A stretch of 5,970 nt of DNA, taken from assembly GCA_003154055.1 (NCBI GenBank), contig PMCH01000132.1:1-5970 (forward strand). Direction: 5' to 3'. This stretch comes from Acidobacteriaceae bacterium. GTDB lineage: Bacteria > Acidobacteriota > Terriglobia > Terriglobales > Acidobacteriaceae. The notes beneath the pieces are model-generated. The model made no database searches. It saw only the letters and a list, made by a program, of their open reading frames with translations, and was not told the DNA's origin. Positions within the stretch are counted from its first letter, which is position 1, and each line of letters starts with the position of its first letter. Positions 1-5,512 of this stretch are shown in pieces. Both the position numbers and the translations under genes were made by a program.

Positions 1-960
1 GCGACGGTGTCGGTGCGTCGCGCCCTCGAACAAGGTTTCACCACCCTGCGGGACATGGAGACCGAAGGCGCCGGGTATGGCGACGTGGGCATCAAGCAGG
101 CAATTGAAGGCGGCTACATTCCCGGCCCGCGGCTGTTCGTCTCGACGCGCGCCATATCGACCACCGGCGGATATCCGCTGGAAGGCTACGCGCCGGAGAT
201 CGAGGTTCCCAAAGGCCTGCAGATCGTGGACGGTCCGGTCGAAGCCCGCAAGGCCGCGCGCGAGCAGCTCGACCACGGCGCCGACTGGATCAAGGTCTAC
301 ATGACCCATCGCTCCTGGGTGGGCAAGAACGGCGAGTTGGTTTCGCAACCGACGCTCACCGTGGAGGAACTCCACGCAATAGTGGATGAGACGCACGGTT
401 GGGGGAAGAAGGTGGCTTGCCATGCTTACAGTGGGGAGGGCATGCAGCGCGCACTTGATGGCGGCTGCGATTCCATCGAGCACGGCCTGGCCCTGACCGA
501 CGCGAACATCGCACAGATGCTCAAGCAAGGGACCTGGCTCTGTCCGACCCTCAGCGCGTACTACTACAACTCATCCCCCGCGGATTCACCCGAAGGCCAG
601 CGCGATCGCAAGCGGATCTCCGCGCACGAGGAGTCGTTTCGCAAGGCGCTCAAGGCGGGGGTGAAGATTGCGTTCGGAACGGACATCGGTGGGATTCTGT
701 GGAGCGAGCCCATCGCACAGGAGTTTCCACGTATGGTGGAGTTTGGCATGTCGCCGATGCAGGCGATTCAAAGCGCGACCTCTCGCGCCGCCGAGCTTCT
801 GGACATGAAGGGAAAACTTGGCACTATCGCGCCGGGCGCCTATGCCGATATCATCGCGGTTTCCGGTGATCCTCTGGCGGACGTCAAAGTTCTCGGGAAC
901 GTCGGCTTTGTGATGAAGGACGGCAAAGTGTTCAAGAACGAGATTGGGCAGAAAAGGTGA
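1..960 (+). CDS. Metal-dependent amidohydrolase (imidazolonepropionase/prolidase-like), 5' truncated
   Basis: This is the C-terminal 319 residues of an amidohydrolase-superfamily hydrolase (COG1228-like), an enzyme that cleaves amide or peptide-like bonds with a metal centre. The frame is open to base 1, so the GTG at base 7 is only an internal valine. Numbering from that GTG, visible landmarks are the GFTTLRD strand (10-16), a GYIPGPRL segment (36-43), a likely carbamylated lysine in WIKVY (Lys96), metal-binding histidines in ACHA (His139) and SIEHG (His159), and the catalytic aspartate in FGTDIGG (Asp226), followed by a C-terminal beta-sandwich strand set (LGTIAPGAYADIIAV). The N-terminal HxH metal site and any signal peptide would lie upstream, roughly 100 residues by family comparison. 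Substrate cannot be told from sequence; dipeptidase-like activity on Xaa-Pro or Xaa-Arg is one possibility. It ends 3 nt before the CBS gene. Family call strong, substrate unknown. Confidence 0.9.
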   Translation, partial: ATVSVRRALEQGFTTLRDMETEGAGYGDVGIKQAIEGGYIPGPRLFVSTRAISTTGGYPLEGYAPEIEVPKGLQIVDGPVEARKAAREQLDHGADWIKVYMTHRSWVGKNGELVSQPTLTVEELHAIVDETHGWGKKVACHAYSGEGMQRALDGGCDSIEHGLALTDANIAQMLKQGTWLCPTLSAYYYNSSPADSPEGQRDRKRISAHEESFRKALKAGVKIAFGTDIGGILWSEPIAQEFPRMVEFGMSPMQAIQSATSRAAELLDMKGKLGTIAPGAYADIIAVSGDPLADVKVLGNVGFVMKDGKVFKNEIGQKR

Positions 961-963
961 GCC

Positions 964-1389
964 ATGACGATTCTGGAGATGTGTGACGCGAACGCGGCGA
1001 CGGTTTCCGTGGATGCCACGGCCGAACAGGCGATCCAAACCATGCTGGATCGCCGCGTGGGTGCGGTGGCCGTAGTGGACGAAAACCAGCGCGTGGCGGG
1101 GATTTTCACCGAACGCGACGTGCTCCGGCGGGTGTCGCTGAGCGGCCGCGAGCCGGCCAGGATTCTCGTCCGCGAAGTCATGACCACGCCCGTCGAAATG
1201 GCGACCCTGGACACCAGTCCGGGCGAAGCGCTCGCCACCATGGTGGAGCGCCACTACCGTCATCTGCCGATTGTGGACGACGATGGCCATTTGCTGGGAA
1301 TGCTATCCATTCGAAACGTGCTGCAGACGCGCATTGATACGCTGACCCGTCAACTGGACGAGGCGCGTTCGATTCGCGACGCGCGATAG
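964..1389 (+). CDS. Tandem CBS-domain protein
   Basis: A 141-residue stand-alone pair of CBS domains, the module that binds adenine nucleotides and usually acts as a regulatory sensor. CBS1 covers about residues 8-58 (VGAVAVVDENQRVAGIFTERD) and CBS2 about 70-125 (LPIVDDDGHLLGMLSIRNVL). The hallmark hydrophobic-G-(I/M)-(F/L) strand followed by R-(D/N)-(V)-L is present in both halves. A short charged helix (residues 122-140) ends the protein; no enzyme or membrane domain is attached. The ATG is preceded by AAAGGTGA, which overlaps the stop codon of the amidohydrolase, so translation of the two is probably coupled. The next gene follows after 9 nt. In other bacteria such proteins are often called inosine-5'-monophosphate dehydrogenase-related by similarity to the IMPDH CBS insert, but no IMPDH catalytic domain is present here. 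Ligand and partner are unknown. Confidence 0.9.
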   Translation: MTILEMCDANAATVSVDATAEQAIQTMLDRRVGAVAVVDENQRVAGIFTERDVLRRVSLSGREPARILVREVMTTPVEMATLDTSPGEALATMVERHYRHLPIVDDDGHLLGMLSIRNVLQTRIDTLTRQLDEARSIRDAR

Positions 1390-1398
1390 GAGAAGCCG

Positions 1399-1878
1399 TT
1401 GGCGGCGCAAGAAACCCGATCTTCCCTCCGCATCATCGTGCTCGCGCGAATCGTTACCGGGGTATTTTTTGTCCTGTTCGGCGAATACAAGGTGTTCGGT
1501 AGCGCGTTCGCGCACGGCGGATTTGCGCACTATCTCGAAGGCTACATTCAGCAGACCGCGGTAAGCTTTTACCGTCCGGTACTCAGCCACTTCGTGCTTC
1601 CGCATGCGACTGTTTTCGGCTATCTGGTGGGGATTGTCGAGCTCTTCATCGGGATCAGCCTGATCTCCGGATTCTACGTTCGCGCGGCTTCCGTCCTGGG
1701 TGCGCTGCACATGGTCAGCCTGACGTTGGCGACCTGGTGGGTGCCGGGTCACGGAGCGCCGCTTTGGCGTTACTTTGGCGCCGCACTCGATCACGTGCCG
1801 CTGCTGCTTCTCTTCCTGATTTTCTTCGCGTCCAGTACTGACCGGAAGCGGGCGATTACTCCGGGCAGACGCAACTAG
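1399..1878 (+). CDS. DoxX-family integral membrane protein
   Basis: A 159-residue membrane protein of the DoxX/DoxD-like family. Four hydrophobic segments are visible at about residues 11-34, 68-90, 93-113 and 124-145. The first carries the family-style G-x-F-F-V-L-F-G-x-x-K motif (21-31), and the third and fourth form the GALHMVSLTLATWW and LLLLFLIFF helices. A basic tail (DRKRAITPGRRN) should face the cytoplasm. The start is a TTG, chosen because AGGAGAAG sits just upstream (1388-1395) and overlaps the CBS stop codon; no ATG or GTG serves better. Family members take part in quinone-linked thiosulfate oxidation in archaea or in redox-stress membrane complexes in actinobacteria, but many are uncharacterised, so no precise role is assigned. 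It is last in the plus-strand operon and ends 20 bp from the stop of the convergent DsbD-alpha gene. Confidence 0.85.
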   Translation: MAAQETRSSLRIIVLARIVTGVFFVLFGEYKVFGSAFAHGGFAHYLEGYIQQTAVSFYRPVLSHFVLPHATVFGYLVGIVELFIGISLISGFYVRAASVLGALHMVSLTLATWWVPGHGAPLWRYFGAALDHVPLLLLFLIFFASSTDRKRAITPGRRN

Positions 1879-1898
1879 CCCCGATCCGACTTGAAAGT

Positions 1899-2435
1899 TT
1901 AACGGTGAGAGTGCGGGCTCTGGGCTGGGTTCTTGCGGGCGGCGGGCGGTGCTTTCGCAATCCTCACTTCAAAGTTGATGGGCAACTGCTTCGGAGGATA
2001 ACAAGCTGCGTTATCGCACGCCTGATATTTCAGGCTTCCTCGCAGCATGTACTTGCCCGATTGCGCCCCCCGGAGCGGGCGGATGATGACCCCCACTGCG
2101 AAGTCGCGAGTATAAACATTCAGCTTGTCGTCGGGTGCGAAGGCAAAGCTCATGTCTTCGCCTTCCGGATAAGTGACTCCGCCGATTACGATGTCGGTGT
2201 CGGCGCTAACCTTCAGCGAAGTGGGAATCAAAAACTCGGATCTCGGGCGGTTCGAATTGATGTGATAACCGTTCGTGACGTGAAACGTGAGTGACGCCGT
2301 GCCGGGCTTGCCTTGCGTGACCGTGAACACAGGCGCCGGTTTCATGCTCACCACCGGCGACTTCAGTCCCAGCGGCTCCTGCGCGCAGGCAGAGATCGCG
2401 AAAATAAGGAACGAAGAAACCAGAAGTTTTCTCAT
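1899..2435 (-). CDS. Stand-alone DsbD N-terminal (alpha) domain, putative lipoprotein
   Basis: A 178-residue exported protein corresponding to only the N-terminal domain of the thiol:disulfide interchange protein DsbD, the periplasmic module that passes electrons to substrate oxidoreductases. The N-terminus is basic then hydrophobic (MRKLLVSSFLIFAISAC), with lipobox ISAC at 14-17; signal peptidase I cleavage after ACA is the alternative. The mature part has the family marks FHVTNGYHINSN (51-62) and YQACDNAACYPP (138-148). Cys140 and Cys145 form a CX4C pair at the place of the active-site cysteines of E. coli nDsbD, which are spaced CX5C. No transmembrane (beta) or thioredoxin (gamma) part follows; these are encoded by the two upstream genes. 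The tail (PPAARKNPAQSPHSHR) is low-complexity. No clear Shine-Dalgarno precedes the ATG. The gap from the TlpA-like gene is 39 bp, without a visible terminator, so co-transcription is likely. Confidence 0.85.
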   Translation of the reverse strand: MRKLLVSSFLIFAISACAQEPLGLKSPVVSMKPAPVFTVTQGKPGTASLTFHVTNGYHINSNRPRSEFLIPTSLKVSADTDIVIGGVTYPEGEDMSFAFAPDDKLNVYTRDFAVGVIIRPLRGAQSGKYMLRGSLKYQACDNAACYPPKQLPINFEVRIAKAPPAARKNPAQSPHSHR

Positions 2436-2474
2436 GAGCCAATAGCGTAAACCAGATTGATCCCGGATTCGAGG

Positions 2475-3029
2475 TTACTTCTGCGCCTGTACCGTCTGGC
2501 CAAGGGCCTGCTTGATGTGGTCCACAAACACGCTGCGGCTCTGCAAGCCAAATTCGCGGGCTACAAGCTTGCCGTCGCGGTCGATAAAAAAGGTCGTGGG
2601 CAGCACGTTGATGCCGCCGTAACTGTCACCCACCGCCTCTTTTCCCAGCAGGATCGGGTAGTTCACTCCCATATCCTTGGCAAACTTGTCGATGTCCTCG
2701 GTGCTGGCATCGTCCATCGCTACCCCGACAATCTGGAATCCCTGGGGTCCGTATTCTTTCTGGAGCTCGACAAACCAGGGCATCTCGATCTTGCAGGGAC
2801 CACAGTAAGTCGCCCAGAAATTAAGCAACACGGCCTTGCCGCGGAGGTCCGAGAGCTTGACATCTTTTCCATCGAGGGACTTCAGATCGAAATCGGGCGC
2901 TACCTGACCGCGGATTTGGCCGATGATCGGCGCGTGCGTCCCGTTTTTCCGCGCCGTATGAATTCCCGACCACAACATGACCGCCACAATGGCGCCAACC
3001 ACGACAAGAACCAGAGGATTTCTTTTCAC
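2475..3029 (-). CDS. TlpA/ResA-like membrane-anchored thiol-disulfide oxidoreductase
   Basis: A 184-residue thioredoxin-fold protein anchored to the membrane and facing the periplasm, where it should reduce disulfides, for example in apocytochrome c or other exported proteins. After the GTG start come KRNP and one hydrophobic helix (about residues 5-22), then a TlpA/AhpC-type domain: PDFDLKSLDGKDVKLSDLRGK, the active site WATYCGPC (Cys76 and Cys79), VGVAMDD, and the cis-proline loop VLPTTFFID (Pro144). The frame is open upstream to a TTG at 3071, but that would overlap ccdA by 34 nt. The GTG at 3029 is preferred because TAGGGG, overlapping the ccdA stop codon, sits 5 nt upstream as a ribosome binding site, leaving 8 nt between the genes. 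It is the probable gamma-module partner of the adjacent CcdA. Family assignment is firm; the exact substrate (cytochrome c maturation or general disulfide reduction) is open. Confidence 0.9.
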   Translation of the reverse strand: MKRNPLVLVVVGAIVAVMLWSGIHTARKNGTHAPIIGQIRGQVAPDFDLKSLDGKDVKLSDLRGKAVLLNFWATYCGPCKIEMPWFVELQKEYGPQGFQIVGVAMDDASTEDIDKFAKDMGVNYPILLGKEAVGDSYGGINVLPTTFFIDRDGKLVAREFGLQSRSVFVDHIKQALGQTVQAQK

Positions 3030-3037
3030 AGGGACCC

Positions 3038-3760
3038 CTATAGAGCAAAACGATTCAGGAACGACAGCCAACCCGAGATCAACGTGAACCGGCCCAGTAC
3101 CAGCAGCACACCCAGCGCAATCAGCAGTCCTCCGCTGGCTACCTCCAGCGCGTGCATGTGGAACTTGAAGCGGTTATAGAACTTGAGAAAACGCTCGATG
3201 CCGAGCGAGGTCAACAGGAACGGCACGGCCAGCCCCAGGGAATAGAGGGCCAGCAGAAAAATTCCCTTCAACACCGTATCCTGGGCGGCGGCAAATCCGA
3301 GGACCAGCCCGAGAATCGGCCCCACGCAAGGCGTCCAGCCAAAAGCAAACGCGAACCCGATGACGAATGCGCCCCACGCCGTGCTTCCGCCTTTCAGTTT
3401 GTGCAGGCGGGTGTCGGCCAGCAGAGCCTTGATCTGCAGGATTCCTGTCAGGTGCAATCCGAACAGGATGATCACCACTCCGGCGACCTGCGCCAGCAGC
3501 GACTTGTAGCGTGCCAGCAGTTGGCCCACTTCGGTGGAAATCGCGCCCAGCGTGATGAACACGACGCTGAAGCCGACGATAAACGCGGCCGAGTTCAGCA
3601 TCACCTTGCGAAATAGATGGCCTTCCTGCGCCTTCAATTGATCAACGCCCACACCCGAAATCAGCGAGACATATCCCGGCACCAGCGGCAGCACGCACGG
3701 AGAAAGAAAGGAGATCAATCCGGCGACAAAGGCCGCAAGCGGTAAGGGCAAACTGGACAT
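3038..3760 (-). CDS. ccdA: CcdA-family transmembrane thiol-disulfide electron carrier
   Basis: A 240-residue polytopic inner-membrane protein equivalent to the central (beta) domain of DsbD. It takes electrons from cytoplasmic thioredoxin and delivers them to periplasmic thioredoxin-like partners. About six hydrophobic segments are visible (roughly 8-36, 53-75, 86-106, 129-158, 163-186, 207-228). The two signature cysteines lie in FLSPCVLPLVPGY (Cys22) and in FAFGWTPCVGPILG (Cys145), each flanked by prolines as expected for the mobile membrane-embedded redox pair. The length is normal for stand-alone CcdA. The ATG has no good Shine-Dalgarno; a TACAAT -10-like box ends 7 nt upstream, suggesting a very short or absent leader. 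It is first of the three-gene set ccdA, tlpA-like, DsbD-alpha, and overlaps neither neighbour. Family call is strong; whether its main client is cytochrome c biogenesis or general reduction is not decided by sequence. Confidence 0.92.
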   Translation of the reverse strand: MSSLPLPLAAFVAGLISFLSPCVLPLVPGYVSLISGVGVDQLKAQEGHLFRKVMLNSAAFIVGFSVVFITLGAISTEVGQLLARYKSLLAQVAGVVIILFGLHLTGILQIKALLADTRLHKLKGGSTAWGAFVIGFAFAFGWTPCVGPILGLVLGFAAAQDTVLKGIFLLALYSLGLAVPFLLTSLGIERFLKFYNRFKFHMHALEVASGGLLIALGVLLVLGRFTLISGWLSFLNRFAL

Positions 3761-3767
3761 AGGTTCT

Positions 3768-3773
3768 ATTGTA
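3768..3773 (-). promoter_or_regulatory. Candidate -10 box of the ccdA operon
   Basis: On the minus strand TACAAT (5 of 6 matches to TATAAT) lies with only AGAACCT between it and the ccdA ATG. A weak -35 candidate, TTCGCC, sits 17 nt further upstream. Transcription would start within a few bases of the ATG, implying a leaderless or near-leaderless mRNA, consistent with the missing Shine-Dalgarno. Inferred from sequence match only. Confidence 0.35.
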
Positions 3774-3852
3774 GCGATGCCGGGCTTTGAGGCGAACTTC
3801 CGCCCCTTTCAAGAGATGCCGCGGGAAGCAGAATTGTTACAGCACTTCCGTG

Positions 3853-3871
3853 AGACAAAAACGTTTTGTCT
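3853..3871. repeat. 19-bp palindrome (8-bp arms) between hypothetical gene and ccdA
   Basis: AGACAAAA and TTTTGTCT form perfect 8-bp arms around ACG. On the minus strand it begins directly after the TAA of the hypothetical gene (3872-3874) and lies about 80 bp upstream of the ccdA -10 box. It could be a weak terminator hairpin for the upstream gene (AT-rich stem, no following U-run, so not classical) or a dimeric-regulator operator for the ccdA operon. I see no other copy in the window. Confidence 0.5.
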
Positions 3872-4936
3872 TTACGGCTTCTTTGGTTTGCTGGCCTGCT
3901 TTGCCCCCGGATTCTTGATTGGAGGCGCCGCATCCACGGCCGGTGTTTGTGGCTGGGGCGCGACTTCCGTAAGGGCTTTGCGGAGAAACCCCGGGGGGAT
4001 CGTGGCGGTCAAAACCGCCCGCTCCCCGGACTGGGTCACCTTCAGGCTGTCGAAAAACCCTTTCACGTCCGCATCCGTCCCCTGCGTTCCCACGCTGATT
4101 TCGGCCGCGTGGAAGAGGCTCAAAAAGGCGTCAGCTTTCTCCGTGATGTCTTTTGCGTCCTGCTCGTTTGCCGTGAACGCCTCGGCGCGCAAATGCAGGG
4201 CCCGGATGTACCGTCCTGAAATCACGACTACCGCCGGTTTGGGAAACAGCATGGCCCATCCGCCCACGCCGCCCAGGGTGCTCATCTCGCGCGGTTTCAC
4301 CCGCAGGATGGCCCACGACAAACTGGCAAAGGGCACTTGCTTGTAAAACCTCCGCAACAGGGAAGGTCCGCCAAACGGGGACGCCAGCTTTCGCGAGCGG
4401 TCCAGGATTCCGCGGATCACGTTTTCGTCCGGATGGTTCGATACCGCGATGCTGTCGTAGGAAAGCAACGCCACCCGAACCGTGCGGCCATCCAGCGGAA
4501 TGTTGTAAATCTCGAAATCGCGGTAGTTGTCCACCGATGACGAGATTTTCTTGAGGTAGGCCGACAGCCGGCTGGAATCGATCTTGCCGACGAATACCTC
4601 GGAAAACCGCGGCTCGGGGGCTGCCCCGCCTGTCCCGCCGCCCCAGTTCTCCGGGTAGTGCACCGCAAAAGCCGCCTGGTCGAGGTCGCGTTCAAATTGG
4701 AAGCCTGTCTCCTGAACGAACTTCTCGTACTCCGGATCATTTGAGACCGTCGGCAGTTGGCTGGTAGCATTGAATGTCCGGATCCACTTCAGGTTGATAT
4801 AAAAGAAACCATCAGCGCCGGGCAGCAGCCGGGCCGCTTCGGGCGGAGCATGCTTGCGGAGCTGGACAAGCGCAGTGATGGCAGCCGCGATTAAGAGAAC
4901 GGCGATCAGTACAGGGAGGATGCGCTTGATCCGCAT
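3872..4936 (-). CDS. Hypothetical membrane-anchored exported protein
   Basis: A 354-residue protein I do not recognise. A basic start (MRIKR) and one hydrophobic helix (about residues 7-25) predict an N-terminal membrane anchor or uncleaved signal, with the rest outside the cytoplasm. The body has alternating hydrophobic strands (GFFYINLKWIR 43-53, AAFAVHYP 88-95, EVFVGKI 113-119, VRVALLSYDSIAVSN 153-167, PAVVVISGRYI 234-244) and amphipathic helices, suggesting an alpha/beta domain with two similar halves; a distant DUF3352-type relation is possible but unproven. Residues 97-109 are a Gly/Ala/Pro-rich loop, and the last 30 residues are a disordered Pro/Ala/Lys tail ending KPKKP. There is no cysteine anywhere, so it is not itself a thiol-redox partner of the adjacent genes. 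No Shine-Dalgarno precedes the ATG; an extended -10 (TGC TATGAT) lies 17 nt upstream. Translation is convincing, function unknown. Confidence 0.85.
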   Translation of the reverse strand: MRIKRILPVLIAVLLIAAAITALVQLRKHAPPEAARLLPGADGFFYINLKWIRTFNATSQLPTVSNDPEYEKFVQETGFQFERDLDQAAFAVHYPENWGGGTGGAAPEPRFSEVFVGKIDSSRLSAYLKKISSSVDNYRDFEIYNIPLDGRTVRVALLSYDSIAVSNHPDENVIRGILDRSRKLASPFGGPSLLRRFYKQVPFASLSWAILRVKPREMSTLGGVGGWAMLFPKPAVVVISGRYIRALHLRAEAFTANEQDAKDITEKADAFLSLFHAAEISVGTQGTDADVKGFFDSLKVTQSGERAVLTATIPPGFLRKALTEVAPQPQTPAVDAAPPIKNPGAKQASKPKKP

Positions 4937-4953
4937 GCGGGGATAAGGCTGGA

Positions 4954-4962
4954 ATCATAGCA
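4954..4962 (-). promoter_or_regulatory. Candidate extended -10 of the hypothetical gene
   Basis: On the minus strand TGC-TATGAT reads as an extended -10 (TGn plus 5 of 6 matches to TATAAT), ending 17 nt before the ATG at 4936, which gives an mRNA leader of about 10 nt. No convincing -35 is seen at 16-18 nt spacing. It points away from the tRNA promoter about 55 bp to the right, so the intergenic region is divergent. Confidence 0.3.
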
Positions 4963-5015
4963 CTGCATCGAAGGCTCAAACAGTTTTTCCGGCTTGGGGG
5001 CCGGGTCCGCTCCTG

Positions 5016-5044
5016 TTGCACGTGTATTACCGCTGTGGTACCTT
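5016..5044 (+). promoter_or_regulatory. Candidate promoter of the tRNA cluster
   Basis: TTGCAC (5016-5021) and TACCTT (5039-5044) are separated by 17 bp, and the -10 is preceded by TGG, an extended -10 element. Each hexamer matches consensus at only 3 of 6 positions, including the TTG of the -35 and the first, second and last bases of the -10. The predicted start near 5051 gives a leader of about 60 nt before tRNA-Thr that contains a GTCCC/GGGAC inverted repeat (5053-5057 and 5070-5074). Spacing and position are good; the hexamers are weak. Confidence 0.4.
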
Positions 5045-5112
5045 AAACAATTGTCCCGTACGTTCAGAAGGGACCGGGGAAGTATTGCGTCTGATGGACC
5101 TTGCTTCCAATC

Positions 5113-5188
5113 GCTGGCGTAGCTCAGTTGGTAGAGCATCTGATTTGTAATCAGAGGGTCGGGGGTTCAAATCCCTTCGCCAGCTCCA
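5113..5188 (+). tRNA. tRNA-Thr (anticodon UGU)
   Basis: A 76-nt cloverleaf with CCA encoded. Acceptor arms GCTGGCG and CGCCAGC pair fully; the D stem is GCTC/GAGC; the anticodon stem TCTGA/TCAGA encloses TTTGTAA with anticodon TGT at 5146-5148; the T loop is TTCAAAT. The T stem (GGGGG/CCCTT) contains two G-U pairs. The discriminator base is T. It reads ACA and, with wobble, other Thr codons. It is the first gene of the tRNA cluster. Confidence 0.98.
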
Positions 5189-5295
5189 GAGAATAGTTTC
5201 CGGAAACAGCGGAAGGTTGGCGCGGAGACGCGCTGAAAGCGCACCAGTTTTAACGCACTCCATCAGGGTATTTTCCGGCTGGTTGCAGGTGTCGA

Positions 5296-5317
5296 GCGGG
5301 AGTTCCCGCGTTTCGTT
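5296..5317 (+). terminator. Weak hairpin with T-rich tail between tRNA-Thr and tRNA-Tyr
   Basis: GCGGG-AGTT-CCCGC (5296-5309) is a 5-bp all-GC stem with a 4-nt loop, followed by GTTTCGTTT. It resembles a short intrinsic terminator or pause site in the 193-nt spacer. More T-tracts follow at 5337-5342 and 5370-5381, the second directly against the 5' end of tRNA-Tyr. It may instead be an RNA-processing structure, since tRNA-Tyr would need its own promoter if termination were complete and I see no good one. Confidence 0.3.
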
Positions 5318-5381
5318 TCCCAATTTGCGGCGACGCTTTTTTGATGGGTTTTGGTTTGTGTGCCCGCGTTTTTTTGTTTTT

Positions 5382-5469
5382 GCACAGGTGGGTGAGTGGT
5401 TAAAGCCAACAGACTGTAAATCTGTCCCTCTCAGGAGGTACGGAGGTTCGAATCCTCCCCTGTGCACCA
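5382..5469 (+). tRNA. tRNA-Tyr (anticodon GUA)
   Basis: An 88-nt class II tRNA with encoded CCA. The acceptor stem is GCACAGG/CCTGTGC; the anticodon stem ACAGA/TCTGT encloses CTGTAAA with anticodon GTA at 5416-5418; the long variable arm CCTC-TCAG-GAGG (5427-5438) is typical of bacterial tRNA-Tyr; the T arm is GGAGG-TTCGAAT-CCTCC. The discriminator is A, as expected for Tyr. It lies 193 nt after tRNA-Thr(UGU), an unusually long spacer for one tRNA transcript. Confidence 0.98.
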
Positions 5470-5483
5470 GATGCGTTTTCGAG

Positions 5484-5500
5484 CCCCGGTGACACCGGGG
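5484..5500 (+). repeat. Perfect GC-rich hairpin between tRNA-Tyr and the small membrane gene
   Basis: CCCCGGTG-A-CACCGGGG is a perfect palindrome; as RNA it would fold as at least CCCCGG/CCGGGG with a TGACA loop. It begins 14 nt after the tRNA-Tyr CCA and ends just before the GGTGA ribosome binding site of the next gene. No U-run follows, so it is unlikely to be an intrinsic terminator; an RNase processing stop or mRNA 5'-end protector fits better. Confidence 0.6.
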
Positions 5501-5512
5501 TGGTGACGGCAG

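Noticed and set aside
7..9. GTG as the start of the amidohydrolase
   Set aside because: The frame is open to base 1 and the N-terminal HxH metal site is missing, so the true start lies upstream of the window.
586..1290. 234-codon minus-strand frame opposite the amidohydrolase and CBS genes
   Set aside because: His/Arg-rich composition typical of the antisense of GC-rich genes; both genes opposite have clear domain motifs.
1879..1898. Possible bidirectional terminator between the convergent DoxX and DsbD-alpha genes
   Set aside because: The 20 bp contain no inverted repeat or T-run; any terminator would have to lie within the coding sequences.
3027..3071. TTG at 3071 as the start of the TlpA-like protein
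   Set aside because: It would overlap ccdA by 34 nt and add a non-membrane leader; the GTG at 3029 has AGGGG just upstream and puts the charged residues directly before the membrane helix.
2457..3179. 240-codon plus-strand frame opposite the TlpA-like gene
   Set aside because: The minus strand carries the CGPC thioredoxin domain and the end of ccdA; the plus frame has no recognisable motif and is a shadow.
3777..4346. 189-codon plus-strand frame opposite the 3' part of the hypothetical gene
   Set aside because: The minus-strand frame is longer, has a membrane anchor and a soluble-protein composition; the plus frame starts in the ccdA upstream region without a ribosome binding site.
5027..5467. 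146-codon minus-strand frame across tRNA-Thr and tRNA-Tyr
   Set aside because: It is the antisense of two tRNA genes. The peptides DLNPRPSDYKSDALPTEL and GGFEPPYLLRGTDLQSV are well-known spurious database proteins produced by translating tRNA complements.
5217..5492. 91-codon plus-strand frame through the spacer and tRNA-Tyr
   Set aside because: It runs through the whole of tRNA-Tyr and its translation (VGEWLKPTDCKSVPLRRYGGSNPPLCT) is tRNA sequence; no ribosome binding site and no protein-like composition upstream.
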